From the NCBI RefSeq assembly GCF_014636315.1, contig NZ_BMED01000002.1, forward strand, positions 248,001-312,000: DNA of 64,000 bases, given 5' to 3'. This document shows, in pieces, positions 46,888 to 56,723 of the stretch; positions within the stretch are counted from its first letter, which is position 1, and each line of letters opens with the position of its first letter. The stretch comes from Parundibacterium terreum. GTDB taxonomy: Bacteria; Pseudomonadota; Gammaproteobacteria; Burkholderiales; Burkholderiaceae_D. Under the pieces are notes generated by a model, which made no database searches, had not been told where the DNA came from, and saw only the letters and a program-made list of their open reading frames with translations. The position numbers and the translations under genes are program-made.

Positions 46888-46890
46888 AAA

Positions 46891-47952
46891 ATGACAGAGC
46901 TCGTGACTGTACGCCCTGAGGGACTTTACTGTGAGCCGGGAGATTTTTACATTGATCCCTGGCGCCCTGTGTCACGTGCAATCATTACCCATGCTCATTC
47001 TGACCACGCGCGTATCGGTCATCAACATTACTTGACAGCCGCAGCCGGCGTCGGAATTCTCAAGTCACGCTTGGGCGAAATCAATATCGAAGGCCTGCCC
47101 TATGGGCAAGAGCTAATTCACAACGGGGTCTGCATTTCACTTCATCCGGCCGGCCATGTGCTAGGTTCCGCGCAAGTCCGGCTAGAGTACAAGGGTGAAA
47201 TTTGGGTCGCTTCCGGTGACTACAAGCTAGAGGCGGACGGAACCTGTACAGCTTTTGAACCAGTGCGTTGCGACACCTTCATCACCGAATCCACTTTTGG
47301 GCTACCCATTTATCGCTGGCAGGCGCAGCAGGAAATTTATCAGGACATCAATCGCTGGTGGTCGCGCAATAAAGAGGAAGGGCGGACCAGTGTGCTGTTT
47401 TGTTATTCATTCGGAAAAGCGCAGCGTATCCTGCACGGGCTGGACAGCAGCATAGGCAGCATTGTTTGTCACGGCGCGGTGCAGGCACTGAATCAGATTT
47501 ACAGAGACGCCGGCATTGTCCTGCCACCGACAAAAATGGTGGACGAGATTCATGATAAATCTGAACTGAAACAAGCTATCGTGATTGCTCCTCCTTCTGC
47601 TGGCAACTCCCCCTGGATCAAGCGTTTTGGCGATTATAGCGATGCATTCGCCAGCGGCTGGATGCAGTTGCGTGGCGCGCGCCGCCGGCGCGGTGTAGAT
47701 CGCGGATTTGTGCTGTCCGACCACGCAGACTGGCCCGGACTCATGCAAGCCATCCAGGCAACCGGCGCCGGCCGCGTGATTGTTACGCATGGCTCGATAC
47801 CGAGCATGGTGCGCTTTTTACAGGAACAAGGCTTGCAGGCCGGAGGCTTTGATACTGAATATGGCGATGAGGAAAATCCCGCCGAAGTTCCCAAGGTCGC
47901 TGAAACCACGAAAAGCGTTGACGATACTGACAACAGGCCCGGCCATGCATGA
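46891..47952 (+). CDS. Ligase-associated MBL-fold DNA exonuclease
   Basis: A 353-residue metallo-beta-lactamase/beta-CASP-like protein (TIGR04122 group). Starts MTELVTVRPEGLYCEPGDFYID, then metal motif THAHSDHAR, AGHVLGSAQVRLE, ASGDYKLE and, late, SDHADW. Members are encoded with an ATP-dependent DNA ligase and helicase and are proposed to process DNA ends for repair. First gene of a four-gene operon; its stop overlaps the ligase start by 8 bp. No Shine-Dalgarno is visible; a perfect palindrome stands there instead. Confidence 0.9.
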   Translation: MTELVTVRPEGLYCEPGDFYIDPWRPVSRAIITHAHSDHARIGHQHYLTAAAGVGILKSRLGEINIEGLPYGQELIHNGVCISLHPAGHVLGSAQVRLEYKGEIWVASGDYKLEADGTCTAFEPVRCDTFITESTFGLPIYRWQAQQEIYQDINRWWSRNKEEGRTSVLFCYSFGKAQRILHGLDSSIGSIVCHGAVQALNQIYRDAGIVLPPTKMVDEIHDKSELKQAIVIAPPSAGNSPWIKRFGDYSDAFASGWMQLRGARRRRGVDRGFVLSDHADWPGLMQAIQATGAGRVIVTHGSIPSMVRFLQEQGLQAGGFDTEYGDEENPAEVPKVAETTKSVDDTDNRPGHA

Positions 47953-49588
47953 ATTTGCCGACCTGTATGCCGAACTGGATGAGACCACATCCACCCTGCG
48001 CAAAGTGGAAGCCCTGAAACAGTACTTTCGCCAGGCTGCGCCAGAGAACGCGGCATGGGCAGTGTACTTCCTCGCCGGAGGAAAACCGCGCCAGGCGGTA
48101 CCGACCAAACTGTTGCGGCAATGTGCGATAGAGTATGCAGGGCTGCCTGAATGGCTGTTTGAAGAATGCTACAACGCGGTGGGCGACCTTGCCGAAACGA
48201 TCTCGCATATCCTGCCCCCGCCGAAGGTGCACAGTCGTCTGGGCCTGGCCGAATGGATGCTGCAAAGAATTGCGCCTTTGCGTGGAGCAGCGCCGGAAAC
48301 AGTGCGCGCTGCACTGTTTTCCTATTGGGAAGATTTGACCACGCGAGAACGCTTTTTGCTCGTAAAGCTGATAGGCGGCAGCTTCCGGGTAGGCGTTTCC
48401 AAATTGCTCGTCACGCGCGCGCTGGGGGAAATAGCCGGCGTGGATAGTAAATTATTGGCCCAGCGGCTGATGGGATGGACGGATGGCCGAAGCTCCCCTA
48501 CCGCGGCCGGCTTCCTGCAACTAATCAGCCCGAAGTCAGACAGCGAGCAGCAAGCGCGAGGTGGCCAGCCCTACCCTTTCTTTCTAGCCCACCAGTTGGC
48601 TGCCGCACCGGAAGCCCTTGGTGATATACAAAACTGGCAGGCAGAATGGAAATACGACGGCATACGCGCCCAACTAGTACGCCGCGACAGCCAGACGTTT
48701 TTATGGTCACGCGGAGAAGACTTGATTACCGAACGTTTCCCTGAAATAGCCGGCATCAGCCTGCCGGAAGGGACGGTGATTGATGGCGAGATTCTAATCT
48801 GGACTGGCCTGAACCCCGCACCTTTTTCTGATTTGCAAAAACGCATAGGCCGAAAGACCTTGTCGAAGAAATTGCTGGAAGAGCTGCCGGCGGTACTGCT
48901 GGCTTATGATGTATTGGAGCTGGAGGGCAAAGACATCCGGCACTTGCCGCAGCGGGAGCGTCGCGCGCTACTGGAAGGTCTGGTGACAATGGTGGATGCC
49001 GCTGTGCTTAAAATTTCTCCTGTGCTGGTCGCTACCGATTGGAGTGAGCTGGCTGATATGCGGCTGGCTTCGCGCAGCCGCGGCGTAGAGGGAATGATGC
49101 TGAAAGCGGCGAACGCCGAATATGGTGTAGGCCGCACAAAGAATGTAGGCACCTGGTGGAAGTGGAAAATTGATCCCTACACCATAGACGCAGTATTGAT
49201 CTACGCGCAGAGCGGCCATGGTCGCCGCGCTTCTTTATATACTGATTACACCTTCGCCGTGTGGGATGGCAATGACGCAAGCAGCCGTAAGTTGGTGCCT
49301 TTCGCCAAAGCCTACTCCGGCCTCACGGATGCCGAAATTGCGGAAGTGGATAGCGTGATACGAAAAACCACGGTCGAAAAGTTTGGGCCCGTCCGCAGCG
49401 TCACGCCCAGTATGGTGTTTGAGCTGGGCTTTGAAGGCATTGCGCTGTCAAGCCGTCATAAGGCCGGTGTCGCGGTCCGTTTTCCCCGTATCTTGCGGCG
49501 GCGCGAAGACAAAACGATAGAAGAAGCGGATACTCTGGACAATCTAAAATCCCTGCTGGCGACCGATGCCGATGAGCTTAGCGAGTGA
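47945..49588 (+). CDS. ATP-dependent DNA ligase
   Basis: 547 residues from the ATG at 47945 ([15 protein letters not shown]). N-terminal ligase DNA-binding helical domain, then the adenylation motif [10 protein letters not shown] with the active Lys at about residue 235, and the C-terminal OB domain with [13 protein letters not shown] type of bacterial ligase additional to the NAD-dependent LigA, linked in this operon to the exonuclease, helicase and phosphoesterase; it seals breaks in repair rather than in replication. Longer in-frame starts lie within the exonuclease gene and are not supported. Overlaps helicase by 23 bp. Confidence 0.92.
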   Translation: MHEFADLYAELDETTSTLRKVEALKQYFRQAAPENAAWAVYFLAGGKPRQAVPTKLLRQCAIEYAGLPEWLFEECYNAVGDLAETISHILPPPKVHSRLGLAEWMLQRIAPLRGAAPETVRAALFSYWEDLTTRERFLLVKLIGGSFRVGVSKLLVTRALGEIAGVDSKLLAQRLMGWTDGRSSPTAAGFLQLISPKSDSEQQARGGQPYPFFLAHQLAAAPEALGDIQNWQAEWKYDGIRAQLVRRDSQTFLWSRGEDLITERFPEIAGISLPEGTVIDGEILIWTGLNPAPFSDLQKRIGRKTLSKKLLEELPAVLLAYDVLELEGKDIRHLPQRERRALLEGLVTMVDAAVLKISPVLVATDWSELADMRLASRSRGVEGMMLKAANAEYGVGRTKNVGTWWKWKIDPYTIDAVLIYAQSGHGRRASLYTDYTFAVWDGNDASSRKLVPFAKAYSGLTDAEIAEVDSVIRKTTVEKFGPVRSVTPSMVFELGFEGIALSSRHKAGVAVRFPRILRRREDKTIEEADTLDNLKSLLATDADELSE

Positions 49589-52034
49589 GACCGTCAAATC
49601 CTGGTTCTCCACGCGCGGATGGAAAATTTTTCCATTCCAGCGCCAGGTCTGGAAAGCAATCGCCACCGGACAATCCGGCTTGCTGCACGCCAGCACCGGC
49701 TCTGGAAAAACCTATGCGGTATGGTTTGGCGCATTGCTGCGCTCCATGGCTAAGAAAGCCTCAAAGCGGGAAAAAGCCAGTTTGCGCGTGCTGTGGATCA
49801 CGCCTATGCGGGCCCTGGCAAACGATACATTAAAGGCGCTGGAAATGCCTCTGGCAGAATTGCGCCCGGCCTGGTCCATTGCTACCCGCACAGGCGATAC
49901 GAGTTCGGCGGAGCGAAGTCGCCAGGCAAAAGCACTTCCCTCAGTGCTGATCACCACGCCTGAAAGCCTGTCACTTATGCTGAGCAAGGCGGATGCACAG
50001 AGCCAGTTTGCATCTTTGGACATGATCATCGTCGATGAATGGCATGAACTGATGGGCAACAAGCGCGGAGTGCAGACACAGCTTGCCATTGCCCGGCTGC
50101 GCCACTGGAACCCCATGTTGCTGACATGGGGTTTGTCTGCCACCCTGGGCAACTTGCAACAGGCCCAGAACGCCTTGCTGGGCACGGGCCAGGGCATACT
50201 CGTGCAGGGCGAAAAGAGTAAGCAGATCAAGGTGGATACCCTGATACCGGAGCATATCGCGCGCTTCCCCTGGGCTGGGCACCTCGGCATACAAATGCTG
50301 CCCGCGGTGATACGGGAAATAGAGTCAAATAGCACTACATTGGTTTTTACAAACACGCGTTCGCAGGCAGAAATCTGGTACCAAAACCTGCTGAACGCCC
50401 GACCTGACTGGGCTGGCCTCATTGCACTGCATCACGGCTCCCTGGCCAAGGAAGTACGGGAATGGGTCGAGCAGGGCTTAAAATCAGGACAACTGAAAGC
50501 AGTCGTCTGCACCTCCAGCCTGGATCTTGGCGTGGATTTCCTGCCGGTAGAGCGCGTATTACAAATTGGAAGCGCACGCGGCGTGGCGCGGTTATTGCAA
50601 AGGGCCGGGCGCAGCGGCCATGCGCCTGGGCGCATCTCGCGGGTGCCCCTTGTTCCCACCCACAGTCTGGAATTGCTCGAAGCGGCTGGCGCCAAGCAAG
50701 CGGTCGCGCTGCGCCAGATAGAAGCGCGGCAGGTACCGGAAAAACCGCTGGATGTGCTGGTTCAGCACTTGGTCACGGTAGCGCTGGGCGGAGGGTTTCG
50801 TTCAGAAGAATTGTATGCAGAAGTCAAAAACGCCTACTCTTATAGAAATTTGACTGAGGAAGAATGGCAATGGGCACTGGACTTTGTCGCCAGGGGCGGC
50901 CAAAGCCTGACTGTCTATCCGGAGTACCGCCGCGTCTTGCCGGATGAAGACGGAGTTTACCGCGTACCCGATATCGCATTGGGGCGCAGGCATCGCATGA
51001 GCATAGGCACCATCGTGTCGGAGGCCAGCGTGAACGTCAAATTTCTGACTGGCGGTCGCATCGGCACAATAGAAGAATCATTTATTTCCCGCTTGCAAAA
51101 AGGGGATCATTTTCTTTTTGGCGGCCGCATTCTGGAATTCATCCGTTTTTATGAAATGACTGCCTATGTCAAGCGGGCTACTGGAAGCAAAGGCGCAGTG
51201 CCCAGATGGCAAGGCGGGAAAATGCCATTGTCGTCAGAGCTGGCACACGCCGCGCTGGAACAATTGCGCCTGGCCTCCAATGATGAATTTAAAGGGCCGG
51301 AGATGCGTGCGCTAAAGCCGCTGCTGGATATCCAGCAGCACTGGTCTGCTCTGCCTACCGCGGAAACCCTGTTGATAGAAAGCTTGCATAGCAGGGAAGG
51401 CTATCACCTCTTCATGTATCCTTTTGGTGGCCGCGCGGTGCATGCGGGCCTGGCCTCATTGATCGCGTATCGGGTCGCGAAAGAAAAAGCGAATACTTTT
51501 TCCTTTGCTTTCAATGACTATGGCTTCGAGCTGCTGGCGCCGGAGGCGGTGGACTGGATGTCTTTCTTCCGGGGTGAAAACGGTAGTGAGGTAGCGCTCT
51601 TCAGCATTGATCACCTGCTGGAAGATGTGCTGGCCAGCCTGAATGCCACCGAACTTTCCCAGCGCCGCTTCAGGGAAATAGCCCGCATCGCCGGATTGGT
51701 ATTCCAGGGCTACCCGGGGCAACCGAAATCCAACCGCCAGCTACAAGCTTCATCCAGCCTGTTTTTCGAAGTGTTCCGCAAACATGATGCCGGTAACCTG
51801 CTATTGACACAGGCGCAAACAGAAGTTCTGGAGCAGGAACTGGAGCTGGTTCGCCTGCGCAACACGCTGCAGGAACTGCAGGGCCGTCGCATCGCGTTCA
51901 CGCAATTGCCTAGAGCGACACCATTTGCCTTCCCGTTGATGGTCGAGCGGTTCAGAGAAAAGCTGAGCACGGAAAAACTCTCGGACCGGGTTGGCCGCCT
52001 GTTGCGCGAACTTGAGAAAGCCGCCACGCCATGA
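49566..52034 (+). CDS. Ligase-associated DEXH-box helicase (Lhr core type)
   Basis: 822-residue superfamily 2 helicase of the TIGR04121 group. Walker [18 protein letters not shown] (about 41-48), Walker B-like DEWHEL, SATLG, and the late helicase motif [11 protein letters not shown]; after these, the winged-helix and beta-barrel parts of Lhr core and [14 protein letters not shown] region. Unwinds RNA:DNA or DNA. Start ATG 49566 (49572 possible), overlapping the ligase end; stop overlaps the next gene by ATGA. Confidence 0.93.
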   Translation: MPMSLASETVKSWFSTRGWKIFPFQRQVWKAIATGQSGLLHASTGSGKTYAVWFGALLRSMAKKASKREKASLRVLWITPMRALANDTLKALEMPLAELRPAWSIATRTGDTSSAERSRQAKALPSVLITTPESLSLMLSKADAQSQFASLDMIIVDEWHELMGNKRGVQTQLAIARLRHWNPMLLTWGLSATLGNLQQAQNALLGTGQGILVQGEKSKQIKVDTLIPEHIARFPWAGHLGIQMLPAVIREIESNSTTLVFTNTRSQAEIWYQNLLNARPDWAGLIALHHGSLAKEVREWVEQGLKSGQLKAVVCTSSLDLGVDFLPVERVLQIGSARGVARLLQRAGRSGHAPGRISRVPLVPTHSLELLEAAGAKQAVALRQIEARQVPEKPLDVLVQHLVTVALGGGFRSEELYAEVKNAYSYRNLTEEEWQWALDFVARGGQSLTVYPEYRRVLPDEDGVYRVPDIALGRRHRMSIGTIVSEASVNVKFLTGGRIGTIEESFISRLQKGDHFLFGGRILEFIRFYEMTAYVKRATGSKGAVPRWQGGKMPLSSELAHAALEQLRLASNDEFKGPEMRALKPLLDIQQHWSALPTAETLLIESLHSREGYHLFMYPFGGRAVHAGLASLIAYRVAKEKANTFSFAFNDYGFELLAPEAVDWMSFFRGENGSEVALFSIDHLLEDVLASLNATELSQRRFREIARIAGLVFQGYPGQPKSNRQLQASSSLFFEVFRKHDAGNLLLTQAQTEVLEQELELVRLRNTLQELQGRRIAFTQLPRATPFAFPLMVERFREKLSTEKLSDRVGRLLRELEKAATP

Positions 52035-52693
52035 ATGCCTGCGAGCTGAGTATAGCCGGGGAACTATTGCTGCTGTTGCCGCAGAAGGCGATTTATTGGC
52101 CGCGTGAACGCACATTGATTGTAGCGGATGTCCACTTTGGAAAAGCGGCTTCCTTCCGCACTTTAGGCATACCTGTGCCGCGCGGAACCACGTCCGAAAA
52201 TCTGCACATTCTGGATACGCTGATCACTTCCTACGATATTGAGCATATCGTGTTTCTGGGTGATTTCCTGCACGGCCCCAACCCGGCGGTATCAACGATG
52301 CTTGCACTGTCCGCGTGGAGAGTCCGTCACTCCAGGCTGGTAATGACGCTGGTGCGCGGCAATCATGATTTGAGAGCCGGCGATCCGCCTGCCGACCTGA
52401 ACTTTCGTATCGTGGATGAACCCGCCGTCATGCAACCCTTTGCCTTTTGCCATCATCCCAGCGTAACCACAAATGCCTATGTACTGGCAGGCCATGTGCA
52501 CCCTGCCTACCGGCTTAGCGGCAGAAATGAGTCATTGCGCCTGCCCTGCTTTGTATTTGGCGCCGGCCGCGCCATCCTGCCTTCTTTTGGCTCATTTACC
52601 GGCGGCTATACCATTACGCGCCAAACGGATGAGCAAATTTTTGTCGTCGCAGACGATGCAGTAATTGCCATAGGTAATAGCAAAACAGGATGA
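52031..52693 (+). CDS. Ligase-associated metallophosphoesterase (MPE)
   Basis: A 220-residue calcineurin-like phosphoesterase. Metal motifs are all present: [22 protein letters not shown], and GHVHPAY with an intervening CHHP. It belongs to the TIGR04123 group encoded with Lhr-core helicases and, in a characterised case, an endonuclease/phosphodiesterase. Fourth gene of the operon; it converges on the flavin reductase gene directly (no spacer). Confidence 0.92.
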   Translation: MNACELSIAGELLLLLPQKAIYWPRERTLIVADVHFGKAASFRTLGIPVPRGTTSENLHILDTLITSYDIEHIVFLGDFLHGPNPAVSTMLALSAWRVRHSRLVMTLVRGNHDLRAGDPPADLNFRIVDEPAVMQPFAFCHHPSVTTNAYVLAGHVHPAYRLSGRNESLRLPCFVFGAGRAILPSFGSFTGGYTITRQTDEQIFVVADDAVIAIGNSKTG

Positions 52694-53764
52694 TTATTTG
52701 GGGCGAGGCTTTTCGACCGATGCATCTGGGACGGACAAAATACCTAGCCTCAATTCACCGACCGCACATGCAACAGCCCTAGCCACGTTGCGAACTTCTT
52801 CCTGCACCATTAAATCCTTATCCAGAGTCTCATGGCTCTCCGCGTAGGACTCGTAGTAGCCAATGAACCTGTCCAGCCGCGATAAGGGTCCAGCATCAAT
52901 CAAGCCCATCCAGTCCAGCCAGTCAGACAAACCTCGCCTTACGCCCTCTATGCCGGCCACATCCCCATGTACTACCAGGCCATATACTCGGCCAGCCAGA
53001 TGCTTGGGGTAAGGCCAACCCTTCAGTTCCAGTTCTTTTGCCTTCTTTGCATCCTTGCCCGATGTGGAGGTGGGGTCGGGATTGCCGCCGTCCGCGCATA
53101 CCAGCCGGTCTATCATCTGTTTCAGAACGCCGGGGGTCTGATACCAATAGACCGGTGTCATGATAATGACGGCATGGGCCGCGACCCACTTCTCGTAAAT
53201 TTCCGCCATCCAGTCGTGGCTTTGCCGCAGCCCATGATTGGGATAGCAACTGCAAGGCCAATGGCAAAGCGGCATGGCGGTGGACACACAGGCTTTGCAG
53301 GGATAGATGTGTTTATCGTAGGCAGATGTCAAGGTGCTGAGGTCCAGCACGTCTATCTCCATGTCGGCATCTTGTAAAATTTCGCTAGCGATCTTGATCA
53401 GCCGAAACGACTTGGACATTTCACCAGGACAAGTGCCGTCATTGCGGGCAGAAGCACAGATCAGCAATACTCTTGACGGAGTGGTCTGCTTTTTTTGCTT
53501 TACCTCGGCTGCTATTAATTTATCGCGCGTCACCCGCCACTCCACCGAGAGTTCGTATTCAGGATCGACAAATCCCGGACCAGCCTTGGCGGTAACTGGT
53601 GCTTTGTGGGAGTTGGCGTAATTTGACCATGCCACTTCCTCAATCTTTTGTATCTCGGTGCGAACACTGTCAAAGCTGGGATCAACGAATGAACGCTTAA
53701 ATTCCATATGGAACTCATCCCTTTGCAGTTTTTCTGGGGCTTGCCCCATGCGTGGCTCAGTCAT
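52694..53764 (-). CDS. NAD(P)H-dependent FMN reductase/flavodoxin-fold protein with Cys cluster
   Basis: A 356-residue flavodoxin-like oxidoreductase. After a hydrophilic leader of about 80 residues, the fold begins RVLLICASARNDGTCPGEMSKSF (FMN phosphate loop), and continues with MTPVYWYQTPGVLKQMIDRL. Between them YPCKACVSTAMPLCHWPCSC supplies a dense set of five Cys, reminiscent of the iron-sulfur flavoprotein variants of this family. Start at 53764 has GGGAG. Substrate unknown. It is the first gene of the stress-type cluster extending to 60.6 kb. Confidence 0.8.
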   Translation of the reverse strand: MTEPRMGQAPEKLQRDEFHMEFKRSFVDPSFDSVRTEIQKIEEVAWSNYANSHKAPVTAKAGPGFVDPEYELSVEWRVTRDKLIAAEVKQKKQTTPSRVLLICASARNDGTCPGEMSKSFRLIKIASEILQDADMEIDVLDLSTLTSAYDKHIYPCKACVSTAMPLCHWPCSCYPNHGLRQSHDWMAEIYEKWVAAHAVIIMTPVYWYQTPGVLKQMIDRLVCADGGNPDPTSTSGKDAKKAKELELKGWPYPKHLAGRVYGLVVHGDVAGIEGVRRGLSDWLDWMGLIDAGPLSRLDRFIGYYESYAESHETLDKDLMVQEEVRNVARAVACAVGELRLGILSVPDASVEKPRPK

Positions 53765-53820
53765 GCAAGTCTCCCGATGAATTCTCATTTAGCGAATCGA
53801 ATCAACTACGCGCGTTCTCT

Positions 53821-54837
53821 TCATCCCACGCTGCCGGTGATCGGCAACACAATGCCGGTCACATAACTGGAACAGATAGACGAAGCCAGGTACACATATG
53901 CCGGCGATATTTCTTCAGGCTGCGCAGGGCGGCGCATATCCACGTCGGCGCCAAACTGGCTAATATCCTGGCTGGATTTATCCGCCGGGTTCAATGGCGT
54001 CCATACCGGTCCCGGCGCTACCGCATTGACACGGATGCCTTGATCCAGCAAATTGGAAGCAAGCGACTTGGTAAAAGCATGAATCGCGCCCTTGGTAGTG
54101 GAATAATCCAACAGCTCCTTGCTTCCATGCAAACCGGTTACCGACCCGGTGTTGATAATGGATGCGCCCTTGCGCAAGAAAGGAATGGCGGCCTTTGCCA
54201 TGTGGAAGTAGCCATATACATTGGTTTTCATGGTCTCGTCAAAGCGTTCTTCGGTCAGGTCCAGTAGCGATTCCGCATGCTCCTGGAAAGCCGCATTGTT
54301 GACCAGCACGTCCAGCTTGCCGAATTTGTCTACCACCTGCTGCACAGCCATCTTGCAAAAAGCAGAATCTTTGACGTCGCCGGGTATCAGCAGGCACTCC
54401 CGCCCTTCCGCTTCTACGTACCGCCGCGTCTTTTCCGCATCGTCATGTTCGTTCAGATAAATAATGGCCACATCTGCTCCCTCGCGGGCAAACAGCACGG
54501 CCACCGCACGGCCTATACCGGAATCGCCGCCGGTGATGATGGTCACGGCGTCTTTCAATTTTTCACTGCCCTTATAAGCCTCCGCCATAAATTGAGGCTT
54601 CAGTTCCATTTCCGACTCATGGCTGGGCTTTTCCAGATGTTGCGACGGAAAAGGAGGAGATGGACGTTCTATCGCACTGGTTTGCACCGCTTTCTTTTGC
54701 TTTTCCGCCCCCTTGGCCTGCGGTTGCTCAGCGCTTTTCACATCCTTGCTGTCTTGCTCGCGCTGGATTTCCTTTTGCCGCTCACTGGCCACTTGCGTGG
54801 AGTTTTCCGGATTTTCCCTGGATTCTGAAATAGACAT
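53821..54837 (-). CDS. General stress SDR oxidoreductase (YghA/YdaD-like)
   Basis: A 338-residue short-chain dehydrogenase. A charged, probably disordered N-terminus of about 80 residues (rich in Glu, Lys, Gln) precedes the core: TGGDSGIGRAVA (NAD site), NNAA, and the catalytic YSTTKGA. VAPGPVWTPLNPADKSSQDISQFG and SYVTGIVLPITGSV belong to the stress-SDR group found with catalase and hemerythrin genes in many proteobacteria. AGGAGGAAG precedes ATG 54837. Confidence 0.87.
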   Translation of the reverse strand: MSISESRENPENSTQVASERQKEIQREQDSKDVKSAEQPQAKGAEKQKKAVQTSAIERPSPPFPSQHLEKPSHESEMELKPQFMAEAYKGSEKLKDAVTIITGGDSGIGRAVAVLFAREGADVAIIYLNEHDDAEKTRRYVEAEGRECLLIPGDVKDSAFCKMAVQQVVDKFGKLDVLVNNAAFQEHAESLLDLTEERFDETMKTNVYGYFHMAKAAIPFLRKGASIINTGSVTGLHGSKELLDYSTTKGAIHAFTKSLASNLLDQGIRVNAVAPGPVWTPLNPADKSSQDISQFGADVDMRRPAQPEEISPAYVYLASSICSSYVTGIVLPITGSVG

Positions 54838-54877
54838 GCTTCCTCCTTGATTGAAAACATTTACTAAAGACTATGGA

Positions 54878-56575
54878 CTAACGCTTACCGCCTATAGATA
54901 GCAGCATTTCTTTTGCACGGGCCAAGCCAAAGCGCCAAATCTGCTCTGCCTTGATATGCGGCATGCTGGGCAGCTCTGCCGGATCTATAAACACATTCAA
55001 TATCGCTGGGCCGGGTGCACTGAGCAATTGCTGCAAGCCATTGTCCAGCTCGGAGGTTTTTCTGACTGTAAAACCCTGCGCGCCGCAAGCCTGCGCATAG
55101 GCCGCAAAATCGATATTGGGAAATTCGCTGCCTTTGTAGGCCGGCAGGCCAGCCTCTTCCATCTCCAGATGCACCAGCCCCCATTCGCGGTTATTGAAGA
55201 CAATGACCTTGATCGGCAATCTATGTTCAACGCTGGTCATGAATTCTCCCAGCAGCATCGTAAAACCTCCATCGCCAACTGCGACGACCACCTGTTTCTC
55301 CCGATTCAGTATTTGCACGCCATTCGCCTGCCCGAGGCTGGTGCCGACCGCCGCATTATTGAACGACGCCAGCAATCTTTGCTGGCCGCTCTGGCGCAGC
55401 CAGTTGCCGCACCATAGAGTAACGACGCCGGTATCAATGACAACAGTGGCATCGCTTTCCAGCTTGTCGCTGACCGCACGTACCACCGCTTCCGGATTGA
55501 TCGCCTGCGCATCATCCCGGCGCTTGGCTTTCTTATCCAGCATCGCATCCCAGTTTTCCCGATCGCCATTGACGCGTAATAAAAAATCTTTTTCCTCCCG
55601 CTGAGGAAGTTGCAACAGCAACTGTGCAATCGTAGGCCCTACCGAACCCCGTATACCCAGCTTGACGCCGGTCCGGCGGCCCAGGATTTCTGCGCGCGTA
55701 TCGATCTGTATGACGTTGCCGTGCTCAGGCAGGAATTCCGAATACGGATAATCGGAACCCAGCATCAACACCAGATCCGCGTCCTTCAAGGCATCAACAC
55801 CTGGCGCTCCGCCGATCAAGCCGACTCCGCCTATCCAATACGGATGGGCATAAGACACCATATCCTTCGCGCGGAAGGTATGCATGACCGGCGCCTGCAG
55901 ACGTTCAGCCAGTTGCAGTACCAGCCGGATTGATGAGCGGCAACCATCACCGGCAAAGATGGCAATTTTTTTTGCGCCCGCAATCAAGTGCAACGCCTCT
56001 GCCACGTCGGCAACTGCAGCCGCAGTTTCGGATACCTGGCGCAAAGTGGGCAAGCTGAGTATCTGGCCCTTGGTCATCGCCTTGAATACTTCCGGCGGAA
56101 TATTGATATGGGAGACGCCGCGCATGCCATAGGCACGGGCGATCGCCTGGTGAAATACATGGGCCGCCTGATCCGGGCTGGCCAGCGTCTGCGTGTACAC
56201 AGCGACGTCACGAAACAGCAAATCGGGGGAGTTTTCCTGCAGATAATCATTGCCGCGCTGCGTTGCCGGCACGCCACCGGAGATTGCCAGCACGGGAGCA
56301 TGATCCTTGTGCGCTTCATACAGGCCGGCAATCAGGTGGTTTGCGCCAGGGCCAGTAGTGCCGCAGCAGACTGCCAGCTCGCCGGTCAACTTGGCTTGCC
56401 CCGCCGCAGCCAAGGCCGCGCCTTCTTCATGCCGCACGCCTATCCACTGGATATCCCTCTGCGTGCGTATCGCTTCCGTCAAGGGATTCAAGGCATCGCC
56501 GACGACACCGAATATGTGACGTACACCTACTTGATGCAAGGTATGGACCAAAAGCTCTGCAACTGTTCTTTGCAT
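54878..56575 (-). CDS. Thiamine pyrophosphate enzyme, pyruvate oxidase/dehydrogenase (PoxB) like
   Basis: A 565-residue three-domain TPP enzyme. N-terminal pyrimidine-binding domain with the TPP Glu in VRHEEGAALAAAGQAKL; central FAD-like domain; C-terminal PP domain with GDGGFTMLLGEFMTSVEHRLPIKVIVFNN. The best fit is pyruvate:quinone oxidoreductase, which oxidatively decarboxylates pyruvate to acetate in stationary phase, but acetolactate-synthase-like substrates cannot be ruled out. ATG 56575, 302 nt into the minus-strand stress block, upstream of the SDR (40 bp). Confidence 0.85.
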   Translation of the reverse strand: MQRTVAELLVHTLHQVGVRHIFGVVGDALNPLTEAIRTQRDIQWIGVRHEEGAALAAAGQAKLTGELAVCCGTTGPGANHLIAGLYEAHKDHAPVLAISGGVPATQRGNDYLQENSPDLLFRDVAVYTQTLASPDQAAHVFHQAIARAYGMRGVSHINIPPEVFKAMTKGQILSLPTLRQVSETAAAVADVAEALHLIAGAKKIAIFAGDGCRSSIRLVLQLAERLQAPVMHTFRAKDMVSYAHPYWIGGVGLIGGAPGVDALKDADLVLMLGSDYPYSEFLPEHGNVIQIDTRAEILGRRTGVKLGIRGSVGPTIAQLLLQLPQREEKDFLLRVNGDRENWDAMLDKKAKRRDDAQAINPEAVVRAVSDKLESDATVVIDTGVVTLWCGNWLRQSGQQRLLASFNNAAVGTSLGQANGVQILNREKQVVVAVGDGGFTMLLGEFMTSVEHRLPIKVIVFNNREWGLVHLEMEEAGLPAYKGSEFPNIDFAAYAQACGAQGFTVRKTSELDNGLQQLLSAPGPAILNVFIDPAELPSMPHIKAEQIWRFGLARAKEMLLSIGGKR

Positions 56576-56723
56576 AGTGCTGCCCCTATTCAGATTGTTC
56601 AGTAATAAAATAGCCGCCGGACAAAAGCAGCAAATTCCGATTTGCCACGGCCAGCGGCGGCACTAAATAGTAGTGCGAGTACTCTCCCCAGCTCTATGCG
56701 CTAGCACACACGGGTTACAAGTA

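Larger units (their letters stand above)
46479..46890. other. Intergenic region between sodB and the exonuclease operon
   Basis: About 410 bp. It contains the sodB terminator (46565-46596) and the 20-bp palindrome before the exonuclease. No ORF or structural RNA was recognised in the middle part. Confidence 0.5.

Noticed and set aside
47780..47944. Longer ligase start inside the exonuclease gene
   Set aside because: The prefix is a shadow of exonuclease coding sequence; family sequence starts at 47945.
52694..56575. A metabolic operon for a specific substrate
   Set aside because: The genes fit general stress functions; no transporter or pathway-specific enzyme is present.
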